The notes beneath the pieces are model-generated. The model ran no database searches and had not been told where the DNA came from. It saw nothing but the letters and a program-made list of their open reading frames with translations. The position numbers were made by a program, and so were the translations under genes. Positions 24,657 through 34,168 of a stretch of 58,975 nucleotides of DNA are shown one piece after another (the first letter of the stretch is position 1; each line of letters begins with the position of its first letter). Source of the DNA: Clostridiales bacterium UBA1316 (GTDB lineage Bacteria > Bacillota > Clostridia > Oscillospirales > Oscillospiraceae). The stretch lies in NCBI GenBank assembly GCA_002307055.1, contig DBTM01000068.1, forward strand, positions 1-58,975, given 5' to 3'.

Positions 24657-26945
24657 TTACCATCCGTTTATCGTCACGCTGCCGGCTTCGTCTGTGCGAT
24701 AGGTCATAATGCTTTTGAGAGCCAATTTTTTGAGAGTATCCGGTGACGGGTGCCCATAAGTATTATACCCGACTGAAATGATAGCTGTCTCCGGCTTTAC
24801 CGCGTCAAGCAGTTCGTCCGATGTAGAGCTCTTTGAGCCGTGGTGCCCGACTATGAGCAGCTCAATATCAGGTAATTGAACAGTATTAACGAGTGTACGC
24901 TCTATGTCGGCATTCATATCGCCCGTAATGAGGGCATCAAAATTATTTTCTGAACAAAGAACTGTAAGCCCGCGTTCGTTTTCGCTGTCGCTTCCGATGG
25001 GAGCATACAGCGCGAGTACTGCGTTATGCGGATCATCAAACGAAGCAAGTAGATTCTCCGTTACGTTCATGATATGTATCCCTTTATCGCGGGCAAGCTG
25101 ATTAATTTCGGCCTGAAGCGTTCCGCCGTCAATTGACGGATCGGGCTCGGCAAGAGCGGCAACACGATTGCGCTCCAACAGCTCCACCACACCGTTGGCG
25201 TGATCCGAGTGATAATGGGTTAAAATCAAAAGATCGATCGATGTCCGGCCGTGACTTTGGAGATATTTCGTTACGATATCACCCGCATCCTTCCCGCTGG
25301 AGCTGCCGCAGTCGATAACAGCCGTGTATTTCCCCGATGTAATGACGATGGATTGTCCCTGCCCGACATCAAGAGCTGTCACTGAAAGCGCATGACTATC
25401 GGAGAGAACAGACGTGATGAAGAGTATAAGGCATAATGTTATTGCGGACAGGCAGACGGAATATACAAGCGGCCTGAGCCTTAAATGTAATCTGAAGGCG
25501 GAAACAAGGAGTATATATACGTAAACAAGCCAGATCACGACGGCGGGATTTGCTGTGAAGATTGAGGCGAACGGCATGTGTGCTAAAAATTCAATCATAT
25601 GAATTATGTATCTGGCAAAAAGCGCAACGATAAAAGCCATAACCGTCCCAATGGGCATGAATATAAATCCGAAAATGACGGCGACGATTCCTCCGCAGAA
25701 AGCAAGTGTCACTGCCCATAAGATGAGCATGTTTGTCAGCGGCGCAATCAGAGAAACGCTGCCAAAATGCAGCGCAATGAGGGGAATGGAGAGAATCAGA
25801 GCACCGATTGTCGTCGCAAAGCTTGCGATAATAAAGCGTATAGAGGCTTTTAATAGACGGTTCTGATATAAGCCGCTTTTACGCAGAGGTGAGTCGAGTG
25901 CCGAATAGAGCTTCTCGGTAAACAGCAGGATTCCCAGCGTTGCCGAAAAGGACAGCTGCAGACCGACACTGCCGGCGGTATACGGGTTGACAAGCAGGAT
26001 GAGCATGAGCGAAGCGGATAATGAGGTGATATTATCGTTTTCGCGTTTGAATATCGGCGCCGTGAGCAGAAACATCTGCATAATACCAGCTCTCACAACA
26101 GGCGGCTGGAAACCGACCATTGCCATGAAAAGCAGGATTATTGGAATGCCAACGGCTGTCAGCACCCGCTTCTTCCGGATAAAAAGAGCCAGGAAACCCA
26201 TTAAAAAGGCGATGTTCATCCCCGAAACAGATATGATATGGGATGTACCGGTCGCTGACAGCGCGCCGGATAAAGCGGTATCTTTATAAACATCGGTTGT
26301 ATCGCCCAGAATGAGCGCGCGCATAAAAGCGGCAGTGTCCTTGGTGAAAATCCGTGTTATCATTTGCCCTATTGATTGCGCTGTTTTTGTGGGTAAAAAT
26401 AAAATTGGTTCAATGGCATCGCTGACCGTTACGCCGCTTTGAGCCGTCGCAAGCAAATAAATGCCTTTGGCAAAAAACGTTTCTGTTTTTTCACCGTAAA
26501 TCGTATCCGCTATGCGAAAGCGCGCTGTAAATTCAATTCTGTTGCCCGGCTGGACGTTTACGGTGCTGCCGTAAACATAAAGCTGTGCTTTAATTCCGGG
26601 CGCGCCGCCGCGGTTAACCTTGACAAGGACCTTTGAGCCGTATTCCGTAATGTCAGGTTCACCGCAAACAACAGCGGAAACCGTTTGCGTTGTGCCGTTG
26701 AGCTCCTGGGCCGGTTTGATAAAAATGCAAGCGTACGTAAAGCACCAGGCAAAGCCGGCGGACAGACCCAGTAAAATCAAAAATAACCGTAACCGTGTAT
26801 TTGCTTTGAAAAACAATCCCAGCAGTGAGAGCAGGGCGGCTATGCCGCAGCAACAGGCAAGCCATGCCGCAGGAAGCAAGTATTGCGACAAAAGAACGGC
26901 GGCTGAAAATGAAACAGCAGCTGCTGCAAGCTTCCTCATTTGCAT
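24657..26945 (-). CDS. comEC: DNA internalisation competence protein ComEC/Rec2
   Basis: 762 aa. N-terminal hydrophobic segments and an oligonucleotide-binding-like extracellular loop (about 75-170), a central polytopic 'competence' domain (SATGTSHIISVSGMNIAFLMG), and a C-terminal metallo-beta-lactamase-like nuclease domain with LTHYHSDHANG, GDMNADIERTL and VGHHGSKSSTSD. It forms the DNA-translocation channel of natural transformation, and the nuclease domain is thought to degrade the non-transported strand. All domains and metal-binding motifs are intact, so this is not a remnant. Followed by holA, 47 bases away. Confidence 0.95.
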   Translation of the reverse strand: MQMRKLAAAAVSFSAAVLLSQYLLPAAWLACCCGIAALLSLLGLFFKANTRLRLFLILLGLSAGFAWCFTYACIFIKPAQELNGTTQTVSAVVCGEPDITEYGSKVLVKVNRGGAPGIKAQLYVYGSTVNVQPGNRIEFTARFRIADTIYGEKTETFFAKGIYLLATAQSGVTVSDAIEPILFLPTKTAQSIGQMITRIFTKDTAAFMRALILGDTTDVYKDTALSGALSATGTSHIISVSGMNIAFLMGFLALFIRKKRVLTAVGIPIILLFMAMVGFQPPVVRAGIMQMFLLTAPIFKRENDNITSLSASLMLILLVNPYTAGSVGLQLSFSATLGILLFTEKLYSALDSPLRKSGLYQNRLLKASIRFIIASFATTIGALILSIPLIALHFGSVSLIAPLTNMLILWAVTLAFCGGIVAVIFGFIFMPIGTVMAFIVALFARYIIHMIEFLAHMPFASIFTANPAVVIWLVYVYILLVSAFRLHLRLRPLVYSVCLSAITLCLILFITSVLSDSHALSVTALDVGQGQSIVITSGKYTAVIDCGSSSGKDAGDIVTKYLQSHGRTSIDLLILTHYHSDHANGVVELLERNRVAALAEPDPSIDGGTLQAEINQLARDKGIHIMNVTENLLASFDDPHNAVLALYAPIGSDSENERGLTVLCSENNFDALITGDMNADIERTLVNTVQLPDIELLIVGHHGSKSSTSDELLDAVKPETAIISVGYNTYGHPSPDTLKKLALKSIMTYRTDEAGSVTINGW

Positions 26946-27086
26946 TGCCCCTTTATCTCCATGTAAGTTTAAAGATAACTGAATGTTAACATCATGGTAT
27001 TTTTTTGTAAAGCAAATCCTTTTCGAATTATTAATAATTAATCTCTGGCTGAGACGGCTGCGTTCTAAAAAACTGTCAGTGAACTC

Positions 27087-27115
27087 TTGACAAACAGCGT
27101 GTTTTTTGGTATAGT
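27087..27115 (+). promoter_or_regulatory. Strong sigma-A promoter of the acyl-CoA synthetase operon
   Basis: Perfect TTGACA (27087-27092), 17-base spacer, TATAGT (27110-27115). Predicted transcription start near 27122 gives a 225-base leader before the acyl-CoA synthetase. Confidence 0.75.
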
Positions 27116-27149
27116 CGCTTTAACGCTTTAAAGTCTAAACGCTTTAAAG
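27115..27149 (+). repeat. Repeated AACGCTTTAAAG operator-like boxes at the transcription start
   Basis: AACGCTTTAAAG occurs at 27122-27133 and again at 27138-27149, and a partial third copy (CGCTTTA) lies at 27116-27122. Each full box contains the palindrome CTTTAAAG. They overlap the predicted transcription start, so they are good candidates for a repressor site. The rest of the leader (27150-27346) includes a TGCAGCC/GGCTGCA hairpin (27278-27295) and a run of seven Ts (27201-27207), but no riboswitch class was recognised. Confidence 0.55.
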
Positions 27150-27346
27150 CCCAAGGAATTTAATGCGCTGATGCTTCATCGGCTCTTAGCGTGACGTCGA
27201 TTTTTTTATGAAGAATATTCACCGCAGCTTGAAAATTGAGTCAGAGACGACTGTTTGCGGCTTGGAATAGCTAGGTTTGCAGCCGAATGGCTGCATCTTC
27301 TATTAATAAATAGAAATATTGCTAATTTTTGATGGGAGTAAGTCAT

Positions 27347-28984
27347 ATGCCTATTACCGAAATCCTGGAGAAAAATTGTGCGTTATACGGAAATGACGTC
27401 TGTCTTGTGGAGATCAATCCGGAGCGTCACGATAACCGCCGTGTTACATGGAAGGAATACGAACTGATTGAACCGTCCCACGCGCCTTATTACCGGAGGG
27501 AGATCACGTGGAATATCTTTAATGAAAAAGCCAACCGATTCGCAAACTTTCTTCTGAGCAGCGGAATAAAAAAAGGGAAAAAAGTCGCGATACTCATGAT
27601 GAACGGACTGGAATGGCTGCCGATTTATTTCGGTGTTCTGAAAACAGGCGCGCTCGCCGTCCCTTTGAATTTCAGGTACACATCCGAGGAGATAAAATAC
27701 TGCCTGAATCTCGCCGAGGTGGACGCCCTTATCTTTGGGCCGGAGTTTATCGGACGTGTTGAGGAGATTGCCGAAACTATCAGCGAGAACAGGATGATTT
27801 TATATACCGGCTCCGGAGAATGCCCGCCGTTTGCGGAGGATTACGGACAGCTTACAGCCGACTGCTCCAGCGTATCACCGGATATCAAGATTAAGGACGA
27901 CGATGACGCGGCGATTTACTTCTCCTCAGGGACTACCGGTTTCCCAAAAGCGATTCTGCATAAGCACACCAGCCTGATGCATGCATGTGCCTGCGAGCAG
28001 GCACACCACGGGCAGACGAAAGACGACATTTTCCTTTGCATACCGCCGCTGTATCATACAGGCGCGAAAATGCACTGGTTCGGCAGTTTCCTCGTCGGCG
28101 GCAAAGGCATTCTTCTCAAAGGAACTGAGCCGAAATACATATTTGAGGCGATATCCAATGAAAAATGCACCATCGTATGGCTGCTCGTACCGTGGGCGCA
28201 GGATATTTTAAATGCGCTGGACCGCGGTGATTTGAAGATATCCGATTATAAGCTCGACCAGCTTCGGCTCATGCATATCGGTGCGCAGCCTGTTCCGCAA
28301 AGCCTGATCAAGCGATGGAAGCAATATTTTCCGAAACACCAATATGACACAAATTACGGCCTTTCTGAATCAATCGGACCGGGCTGTGTCCATCTGGGCG
28401 TAGAGAATATTCATAAGGTCGGCGCTATTGGTGTGGCTGGCTATGGATGGCAAGTCAAAATTGTTGACGAAAAAGGAGCTATTGTCAAAAAAGGTGATGT
28501 CGGTGAGCTGTGCGTCAAAGGTCCCGGACTGATGACCTGCTATTATAATGACCCGAAGGCGACGGCAGAAACACTCAAAGACGGCTGGCTGTTTACAGGT
28601 GACATGGCACAGGAGGATGAGGACGGCTTTATATTCCTGGTAGACCGAAAAAAAGATGTCATTATAACAGGCGGTGAGAATCTTTATCCCGTTCAGATCG
28701 AGAACTTCCTAAGCGCACACCCTGATATAAAGGATGTTGCCGTCATCGGCTTGCCTGACGCGCGCCTTGGCGAAATTGCGGCGGCAGTTATCGAAATCAA
28801 ACAGGGTCATTCCTGCACCGAGGAAAGCGTTATGGAGTTCTGCCGCGAGCTGCCGCGCTATAAACGCCCGCATAAAATTATCTTCGCAAAAGTACCGCGC
28901 AATCCGACCGGGAAAATAGAAAAACCAAAGCTCAGAACTATATACGGAGCAGACAGTATCGTCGCAGATCAAAACAAGGGTTAA
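27347..28984 (+). CDS. AMP-forming acyl-CoA synthetase / ligase
   Basis: 545 aa, ANL superfamily. It activates a carboxylic acid with ATP to an acyl-adenylate and then to a CoA thioester. Motifs: A3 YFSSGTTGFPKAI, A5 NYGLSES, A7 GWLFTGDMA, A8 DRKKDVIITGGENLYP, A10 PRNPTGKIEKPKLR with the catalytic lysine. ATG 27347 has GGGAG at 8 bases; TTG/ATG at 27329/27332 precede that site. It has an unusual insert near the N-terminus (EINPERHDNRRVTWKEYELIE). Location upstream of a transporter and iorAB-paaK suggests an aromatic or branched-chain acid substrate, which is inference. Confidence 0.9.
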   Translation: MPITEILEKNCALYGNDVCLVEINPERHDNRRVTWKEYELIEPSHAPYYRREITWNIFNEKANRFANFLLSSGIKKGKKVAILMMNGLEWLPIYFGVLKTGALAVPLNFRYTSEEIKYCLNLAEVDALIFGPEFIGRVEEIAETISENRMILYTGSGECPPFAEDYGQLTADCSSVSPDIKIKDDDDAAIYFSSGTTGFPKAILHKHTSLMHACACEQAHHGQTKDDIFLCIPPLYHTGAKMHWFGSFLVGGKGILLKGTEPKYIFEAISNEKCTIVWLLVPWAQDILNALDRGDLKISDYKLDQLRLMHIGAQPVPQSLIKRWKQYFPKHQYDTNYGLSESIGPGCVHLGVENIHKVGAIGVAGYGWQVKIVDEKGAIVKKGDVGELCVKGPGLMTCYYNDPKATAETLKDGWLFTGDMAQEDEDGFIFLVDRKKDVIITGGENLYPVQIENFLSAHPDIKDVAVIGLPDARLGEIAAAVIEIKQGHSCTEESVMEFCRELPRYKRPHKIIFAKVPRNPTGKIEKPKLRTIYGADSIVADQNKG

Positions 28985-29016
28985 TAACAGGGTTATTTAT
29001 AATAGGGGGAGAAAGT

Positions 29017-30237
29017 ATGCAAAACAAAAAATTGGTCAGGTGGCCGCAGCTTGTTATCGGCGTTATCGTATTGTTATTTGCCGGTATTATTTACGCTTGG
29101 TCTATCCTCAAGGGACCGTTCGCGTCAAAAGATTTATTTAGTTTAAGCCCCACCTTGTTAGGGCTCAACTTTGCCTTAACCGTCAGTATGTTTTGCATCG
29201 GCGGATTTATCTCAGGCTTACTAAATAAAAATGTATCGACGAGGATTCGATTAATTGCCAGTGCATTGTTACTTTTCTTGGGCTTCTTTATAACCTCGCA
29301 GATGCAGATAGGCCAAACAGCTGTCCTGTTTCTTGCTTATGGCGGAATTGCCGGTCTGGGTATCGGCATCACATATAATGTTATACTGTCGGCCGTCACG
29401 GCATGGTATCCTGATAAAAAAGGTTTTTCATCAGGTATCCTGCTGATGGGTTTTGCGCTCAACTCTTTGATTATAGGAAAAGTTGCGAGCTATTATCTCG
29501 GTGTGCCGGATCAGTGGCGGAATACGTTCGTAGTGCTTGCAATAATAACTGCAATCGTTATTCTGATTTCTGCTTTCTTAATCAAATTCCCGCCCGCCGG
29601 AACAGTTTTCCCGGCACCAAAAGCGAAAAAGTTTAAAGAGCAGAATGACTTTGAAGCGAGAGATTATACAGCCAGCGAAATGGTGAAGCGCACCTCCTTC
29701 TGGAAATTGTTTTTCTTCTTTATGCTTCTGGCTTCCGTAGGCGCTGTCGCTATCGGTGTCGCAACGAATGTTATGATCGATAATGGTGCGGCAAAAGATT
29801 TCGCAATTACATTAGTCGGCATTATTTCGATTTTCAATGGGGTTGGCCGTATTACATCCGGCTTGCTGTTTGACAACATCGGACGGAGGAGAACACAATA
29901 TATCACAAGCTTTGTCGCGATATTGGCTCCCGCTGTCGTTGTGCTGGCATATGCGACACATTCGATACCGATTGCGATCATCGGCTTATGCATCTGCTAT
30001 TTCTCCTACGGGTTTGCGCCAACCGGATCGACGGCTTTTGTTGGTACATTTTATGGGACAAAGAATTTCGCACTGAATCTCAGCGTTTTAAATCTCATTT
30101 TAATACCTACAGGCTTCGCGTCCTTGCTGACAGGATTCCTGAAAGACACCTTCGGCAGTTTTATGTATCCGTTTATGATGCTGGCGGGCTTTTCTGTCAT
30201 CGGTCTCATCATCAATTTGAGAATTAAAAAGCCGTAA
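29017..30237 (+). CDS. OFA-family MFS transporter (oxalate/formate antiporter type)
   Basis: 406 aa with about 12 hydrophobic segments. WPQLVIGVIVLLFAGIIYAWSI and the loop TWYPDKKG-like AVTAWYPDKKGFSSGILLMGFA are typical of the oxalate:formate antiporter (OFA) family of organic-anion carriers. The central cytoplasmic loop (about 195-220) separates the two six-helix halves; the second half has the GVGRITSGLLFDNIGRRR signature. A GGGGGAG lies upstream of ATG 29017. It is 32 bases behind the acyl-CoA synthetase and probably imports or exchanges the acid that enzyme activates. The gene ends before a clear terminator. Confidence 0.88.
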   Translation: MQNKKLVRWPQLVIGVIVLLFAGIIYAWSILKGPFASKDLFSLSPTLLGLNFALTVSMFCIGGFISGLLNKNVSTRIRLIASALLLFLGFFITSQMQIGQTAVLFLAYGGIAGLGIGITYNVILSAVTAWYPDKKGFSSGILLMGFALNSLIIGKVASYYLGVPDQWRNTFVVLAIITAIVILISAFLIKFPPAGTVFPAPKAKKFKEQNDFEARDYTASEMVKRTSFWKLFFFFMLLASVGAVAIGVATNVMIDNGAAKDFAITLVGIISIFNGVGRITSGLLFDNIGRRRTQYITSFVAILAPAVVVLAYATHSIPIAIIGLCICYFSYGFAPTGSTAFVGTFYGTKNFALNLSVLNLILIPTGFASLLTGFLKDTFGSFMYPFMMLAGFSVIGLIINLRIKKP

Positions 30238-30271
30238 GTTAAACAGACATATTTCATTCCGAATATATTTA

Positions 30272-30309
30272 CAAAACACAATTTGTTCAGACGGACAAAT
30301 TGTGTTTTG
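30272..30309 (+). terminator. Intrinsic terminator
   Basis: AAAACACAATTTGT and ACAAATTGTGTTTT are perfect complements, ending in a T run, 35 bases after the transporter gene. Confidence 0.85.
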
Positions 30310-30346
30310 TAATAACAGAATGATACAAAACCAACGTTAATTTCTC

Positions 30347-30376
30347 TTGGACAACACTGCATTAGCGTGCTATAAT
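30347..30376 (+). promoter_or_regulatory. Promoter for iorA operon
   Basis: TTGGAC (30347-30352), 18-base spacer, TATAAT (30371-30376). About 95 bases of leader follow, beginning with an imperfect hairpin (ATAATGCGGC... GGGCTGCATTAT, 30381-30418) that might affect expression. Confidence 0.55.
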
Positions 30377-30477
30377 CACAATAATGCGGCTCTTTAATAA
30401 TATTAGGGCTGCATTATGGAATTATCAGTTGCTGATTGTTGTTGATTCTAAGCAATTATTAAAGGGGGATCTATCTT

Positions 30478-32220
30478 TTGAAGACGTTGATGCTTGGGAA
30501 TGAGGCTGTAGCCAGAGGTTTATATGAGGCCGGATGCAGTGTTGTTTCCAGTTATCCGGGTACGCCCAGCACGGAAATAACAGAATATATTTCGGAATGT
30601 GACGAAATTTATTCGGAATGGGCACCCAACGAAAAGGTGGCTATGGAGGTAGCCTTTGGTGCAGCATTCGGCGGGAAACGGAGCTTCTGCGGTATGAAGC
30701 ACGTTGGCCTGAATGTCGCCGCCGACCCTCTGTTTACCATCTCCTATACAGGAATAAACGCAGGCATGGTGATAGCAGTTGCGGACGACCCGGGTATGCA
30801 TTCCTCTCAGAACGAGCAGGATTCAAGGCACTACGCAAAAGCCGCGAAACTGCCGATGCTGGAGCCTGCCGACTCGGAAGAGTGCCTGCAATATACAAAA
30901 TACGCTTATGAGCTGTCCGAAAAAATGGATACACCGGTGCTTCTGCGCATGTGCACAAGAATCGCACATTCGCAGAGTATCGCCGAAACGGGTGAACGTG
31001 TTGTTCCGCCTGCTGTACCATATGTAAAAAATGGCGCCAAATATATCATGATGCCGGGAAACGCCAAGCGCCGTCACCCCATCGTTGAACAGAAGATTAA
31101 AAACCTGGAAACGCTGGCTGAGGATACTTTCCTTAACCGTGTTGAAATGGGCGGGAAAGAGCTGGGCATTATTACGTCGGGCACCTCGTATCAGTATGTA
31201 AAAGAGGTTTTCGGCGACAGTGTCAGTGTTCTAAAGCTCGGGCTTGTCTATCCGCTGCCGACAAAGCTGATTCGTGATTTTGCAACGCAGGTGGAACGCC
31301 TTGTCATAGTCGAAGAGCTGGACAGCTTTATCGAGGATCATTGCAGAAAGCTCGGTTTAAAAGTCTCGGGCAAAGATATCTTCCCGATGGTGGACGAGTT
31401 CTCTCAGAACCTCGTCAGAGAAGTGCTGGGTACAAGCGCCGCTCCCAGCAGAGCGCTCGACGCTGAAGTACCGGCGCGCCCGCCTGTGATGTGCGCGGGC
31501 TGCCCGCACCGCGGGTTGTTTTACGCGCTTGTCAAAAACAAAGTCAACGTTATCGGCGATATCGGCTGTTACACGCTCGGAGCGACGGCGCCTTTAAACG
31601 CGATGGATTCGACGATCTGTATGGGTGCGTCTATATCCGGTCTCCATGGATTCAACAAGGCGCTCGGAGAAGAAGGCGAAAAGCACACTGTCGGTGTCAT
31701 CGGCGACTCCACGTTTATGCACTCCGGTGTTACCGGGCTCATAAATATCGCTTACAACGGATCGAATTCCACTGTCTGCATTCTTGATAATTCCATCACC
31801 GGTATGACGGGCCATCAGCAGAATCCGACGACCGGATATAACATCAAAGGCGACCCCGCGGGGAAGATTGACCTCGAGGCGCTCTGCGCCGCAATCGGCA
31901 TAAAGCGAATTCGCGTCGTTGATCCTTATAATATTCAGCAGTGTGACGAGGCAATCAAAGAGGAACTCGAAGCCGCGGAGCCTTCCGTCATTATTTCGCG
32001 CCGCCCGTGTGCGCTTCTGAAAACAGTGAAAGCAAAACCGCCGCTCAAGGTCGATGCCGATAAATGCAAAGGCTGCCGGTCATGTATGAAAATCGGCTGC
32101 CCGGCGCTCAGCTTCAAAGACGGCAAAGCCATGGTTGACCCGACGCTATGCGTCGGCTGCGGCGTCTGCACGCAGCTGTGTGCTTTCGGCGCGTTTGAAG
32201 ACGAGGGGGCGAAGCAATGA
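30478..32220 (+). CDS. iorA: Indolepyruvate:ferredoxin oxidoreductase, alpha subunit
   Basis: 580 aa, TTG start with AGGGGG upstream. It oxidatively decarboxylates arylpyruvates (from Trp, Phe, Tyr) with CoA to arylacetyl-CoA, reducing ferredoxin. Order: pyrimidine-binding domain (YPGTPSTEI, EWAPNEKVAMEVA), then the TPP domain (CAGCPHRG, GDIGCYTLG, GDSTFMHSGVTGLINI), and a C-terminal 2[4Fe-4S] ferredoxin domain (CKGCRSCMKIGCPA and CVGCGVCTQLCAF). All cluster cysteines are present. Overlaps iorB by 4 bases (ATGA). Downstream paaK and ACT-domain genes are the usual neighbours. Confidence 0.96.
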   Translation: MKTLMLGNEAVARGLYEAGCSVVSSYPGTPSTEITEYISECDEIYSEWAPNEKVAMEVAFGAAFGGKRSFCGMKHVGLNVAADPLFTISYTGINAGMVIAVADDPGMHSSQNEQDSRHYAKAAKLPMLEPADSEECLQYTKYAYELSEKMDTPVLLRMCTRIAHSQSIAETGERVVPPAVPYVKNGAKYIMMPGNAKRRHPIVEQKIKNLETLAEDTFLNRVEMGGKELGIITSGTSYQYVKEVFGDSVSVLKLGLVYPLPTKLIRDFATQVERLVIVEELDSFIEDHCRKLGLKVSGKDIFPMVDEFSQNLVREVLGTSAAPSRALDAEVPARPPVMCAGCPHRGLFYALVKNKVNVIGDIGCYTLGATAPLNAMDSTICMGASISGLHGFNKALGEEGEKHTVGVIGDSTFMHSGVTGLINIAYNGSNSTVCILDNSITGMTGHQQNPTTGYNIKGDPAGKIDLEALCAAIGIKRIRVVDPYNIQQCDEAIKEELEAAEPSVIISRRPCALLKTVKAKPPLKVDADKCKGCRSCMKIGCPALSFKDGKAMVDPTLCVGCGVCTQLCAFGAFEDEGAKQ

Positions 32221-32798
32221 AATTAAGAACACAAAACATCATGATAGTCGGCGTCGGCGGACAAGGTTCGCTCCTTGCCAGCAAGCTTTTAGGCAGGCTA
32301 TTAATGAACGAAGGTTACGATGTCAAGGTCAGCGAAGTACACGGCATGTCCCAGCGCGGCGGCTCGGTTGTCACCTACGTCCGTTTCGGCGATAAGGTCT
32401 CTTCTCCCGTCATCGACGAGGGCGAAGCCGATTATATTGTGTCCTTCGAGCTGTTAGAAGCGGCACGCTGGATTAAATACTTAAGCCCGGAAGGGCAGAT
32501 CATCACCAATACGCAGCAGATTGAGCCGATGCCGGTCATCACCGGCGCGGCAAAATATCCGGAGGAGCTTGTGACAAAAATAAAAGCGGCGGGAGCAAAA
32601 GTAGACGCTTTTAACGCCCTGTCCTTGGCCGAAAGAGCCGGATCAGCCAAAGCTGTCAATCTCGTGCTGATCGGCAAATTATCGAAATATTTTTCTCTCT
32701 CTTTAGAAACATGGTTAAAAGCCATTGAAGAGAGCGTGCCGGCTAAATTTATAGAGCTCAACCGCAAAGCCTTTGAGCTTGGACGAAATGCCGGTTAG
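32217..32798 (+). CDS. iorB: Indolepyruvate:ferredoxin oxidoreductase, beta subunit
   Basis: 193 aa, the gamma-type domain of 2-oxoacid:ferredoxin oxidoreductases. N-terminal IMIVGVGGQGSLLASKLLG and the SEVHGMSQRGGSV segment are diagnostic of IorB. It overlaps iorA and is essential for the heterodimer. The tail (ESVPAKFIELNRKAFELGRN) is typical. Confidence 0.95.
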   Translation: MKLRTQNIMIVGVGGQGSLLASKLLGRLLMNEGYDVKVSEVHGMSQRGGSVVTYVRFGDKVSSPVIDEGEADYIVSFELLEAARWIKYLSPEGQIITNTQQIEPMPVITGAAKYPEELVTKIKAAGAKVDAFNALSLAERAGSAKAVNLVLIGKLSKYFSLSLETWLKAIEESVPAKFIELNRKAFELGRNAG

Positions 32799-32842
32799 CT
32801 ATGCGGTAAACACTAAGAATCTATATGAAAGGAATGGTTCGT

Positions 32843-34141
32843 TTGCAAAATTATTTACAGCCGGAAATCGAATGTGCGTCACCTGAAGAAATGAAAAGAA
32901 TTCAAGGTGAACGGCTTGTCAAGACTGTCAAGAGACTTTATGATAACGTTCCGTATTATAAGAAACTGATGGAGGATAAGGGGGTAACCCCATCGGATAT
33001 CAATTCGGCTGATGACCTCAGTAAACTGCCCTTTGTCACGAAAGCGGATCTTCGCGACGCTTATCCATATGACCTTCTGGCCGTGCCGCTGCGTGACTGT
33101 GTCAGAATTCAGTCGACAAGCGGTACGACGGGCAAACGCGTTGTCGCGTTTTATACACAGAAAGACCTCGAGCTCTGGGATGACTGCTGCGCGCGTTCTA
33201 TTGTCGCCGCAGGCGGTACGAAAGAAGACGTTGTCCATGTCAGCTACGGCTATGGTCTGTTCACAGGCGGTGCGGGAATCAACGGCGGCTCTCATAGGGT
33301 CGGCTGCCTGACACTCCCGATGTCGTCCGGCAACACAGAGCGCCAGATACAGTTTATGGTTGATCTCGGTTCAACGATTCTCTGCTGCACACCGTCTTAC
33401 GCCGAATTTTTAGCGGAGACAATCGAGGATATGGGGCTCAGAGATCAGATCAAGCTGAAAGCCGGTATTTTCGGTGCGGAAGCGTGGAGCGAAGAAATGC
33501 GTCAGCGATTGGAGGCAAAGCTGGGGATTAAAGCGTATGACATCTATGGACTGACTGAAATCATCGGCCCCGGCGTCTCCTTTGAATGCTCCGAGCAAAC
33601 CGGCATGCACGTCAATGAGGATCACTTTATTCCTGAAATTATCAACCCCGAGACGGGAGAGGTGCTTCCGGAGGGCGAAAAGGGAGAGCTTGTGTTTTCC
33701 TGCATCAGCAAAGAAGCGTTCCCGCTTCTGCGTTACAGGACGCGCGATATCTGTGTCCTCAGCCGTAAAAAATGCTCCTGCGGCAGGACCCTTATCAAAA
33801 TGGCGAAGCCGATGGGCAGAAGTGATGACATGCTCATTATCCGTGGCGTTAATGTCTTTCCGTCGCAAATCGAGACGGTACTGATAGGTTACGGCTTGTC
33901 GGCAAATTACCAGATCATTGTCGACAGGATCAACCACGCCGATACGCTCGAGGTCTGTGTTGAAATGAACCCTGAAATGTTCTCGGATACCGTCAAGGCA
34001 ATTGAGAACAGGGAAAAGGAATTGATGGAAAAGCTAAAATCGATGCTGGGCATTGCCGCTAAGGTGACGCTGAAAGCGCCGAAAAGCATGACGCGCAGCG
34101 AAGGCAAAGCCGTCCGTATCATAGATAAGCGTAAGATATGA
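32843..34141 (+). CDS. paaK: Phenylacetate-CoA ligase
   Basis: 432 aa. Converts aryl acetate, ATP and CoA to arylacetyl-CoA, or handles the product of IorAB. Family motifs: LPFVTKADLRDAYP, the adenylate loop QSTSGTTGKRVV, YGYGLFTGGAG, YGLTEIIGPGVSFEC, and GRSDDMLIIRGVNVFPSQIE near the C-terminus. TTG 32843 was chosen because AAAGGA sits 8 bases before it; ATGs at 32825 and 32834 are before or on that site. It lies between iorB and the ACT-domain gene, an arrangement common in peptide-fermenting anaerobes and archaea. Confidence 0.93.
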   Translation: MQNYLQPEIECASPEEMKRIQGERLVKTVKRLYDNVPYYKKLMEDKGVTPSDINSADDLSKLPFVTKADLRDAYPYDLLAVPLRDCVRIQSTSGTTGKRVVAFYTQKDLELWDDCCARSIVAAGGTKEDVVHVSYGYGLFTGGAGINGGSHRVGCLTLPMSSGNTERQIQFMVDLGSTILCCTPSYAEFLAETIEDMGLRDQIKLKAGIFGAEAWSEEMRQRLEAKLGIKAYDIYGLTEIIGPGVSFECSEQTGMHVNEDHFIPEIINPETGEVLPEGEKGELVFSCISKEAFPLLRYRTRDICVLSRKKCSCGRTLIKMAKPMGRSDDMLIIRGVNVFPSQIETVLIGYGLSANYQIIVDRINHADTLEVCVEMNPEMFSDTVKAIENREKELMEKLKSMLGIAAKVTLKAPKSMTRSEGKAVRIIDKRKI

Positions 34142-34168
34142 AATCCATTATTGATCGGAGGAATGGTT

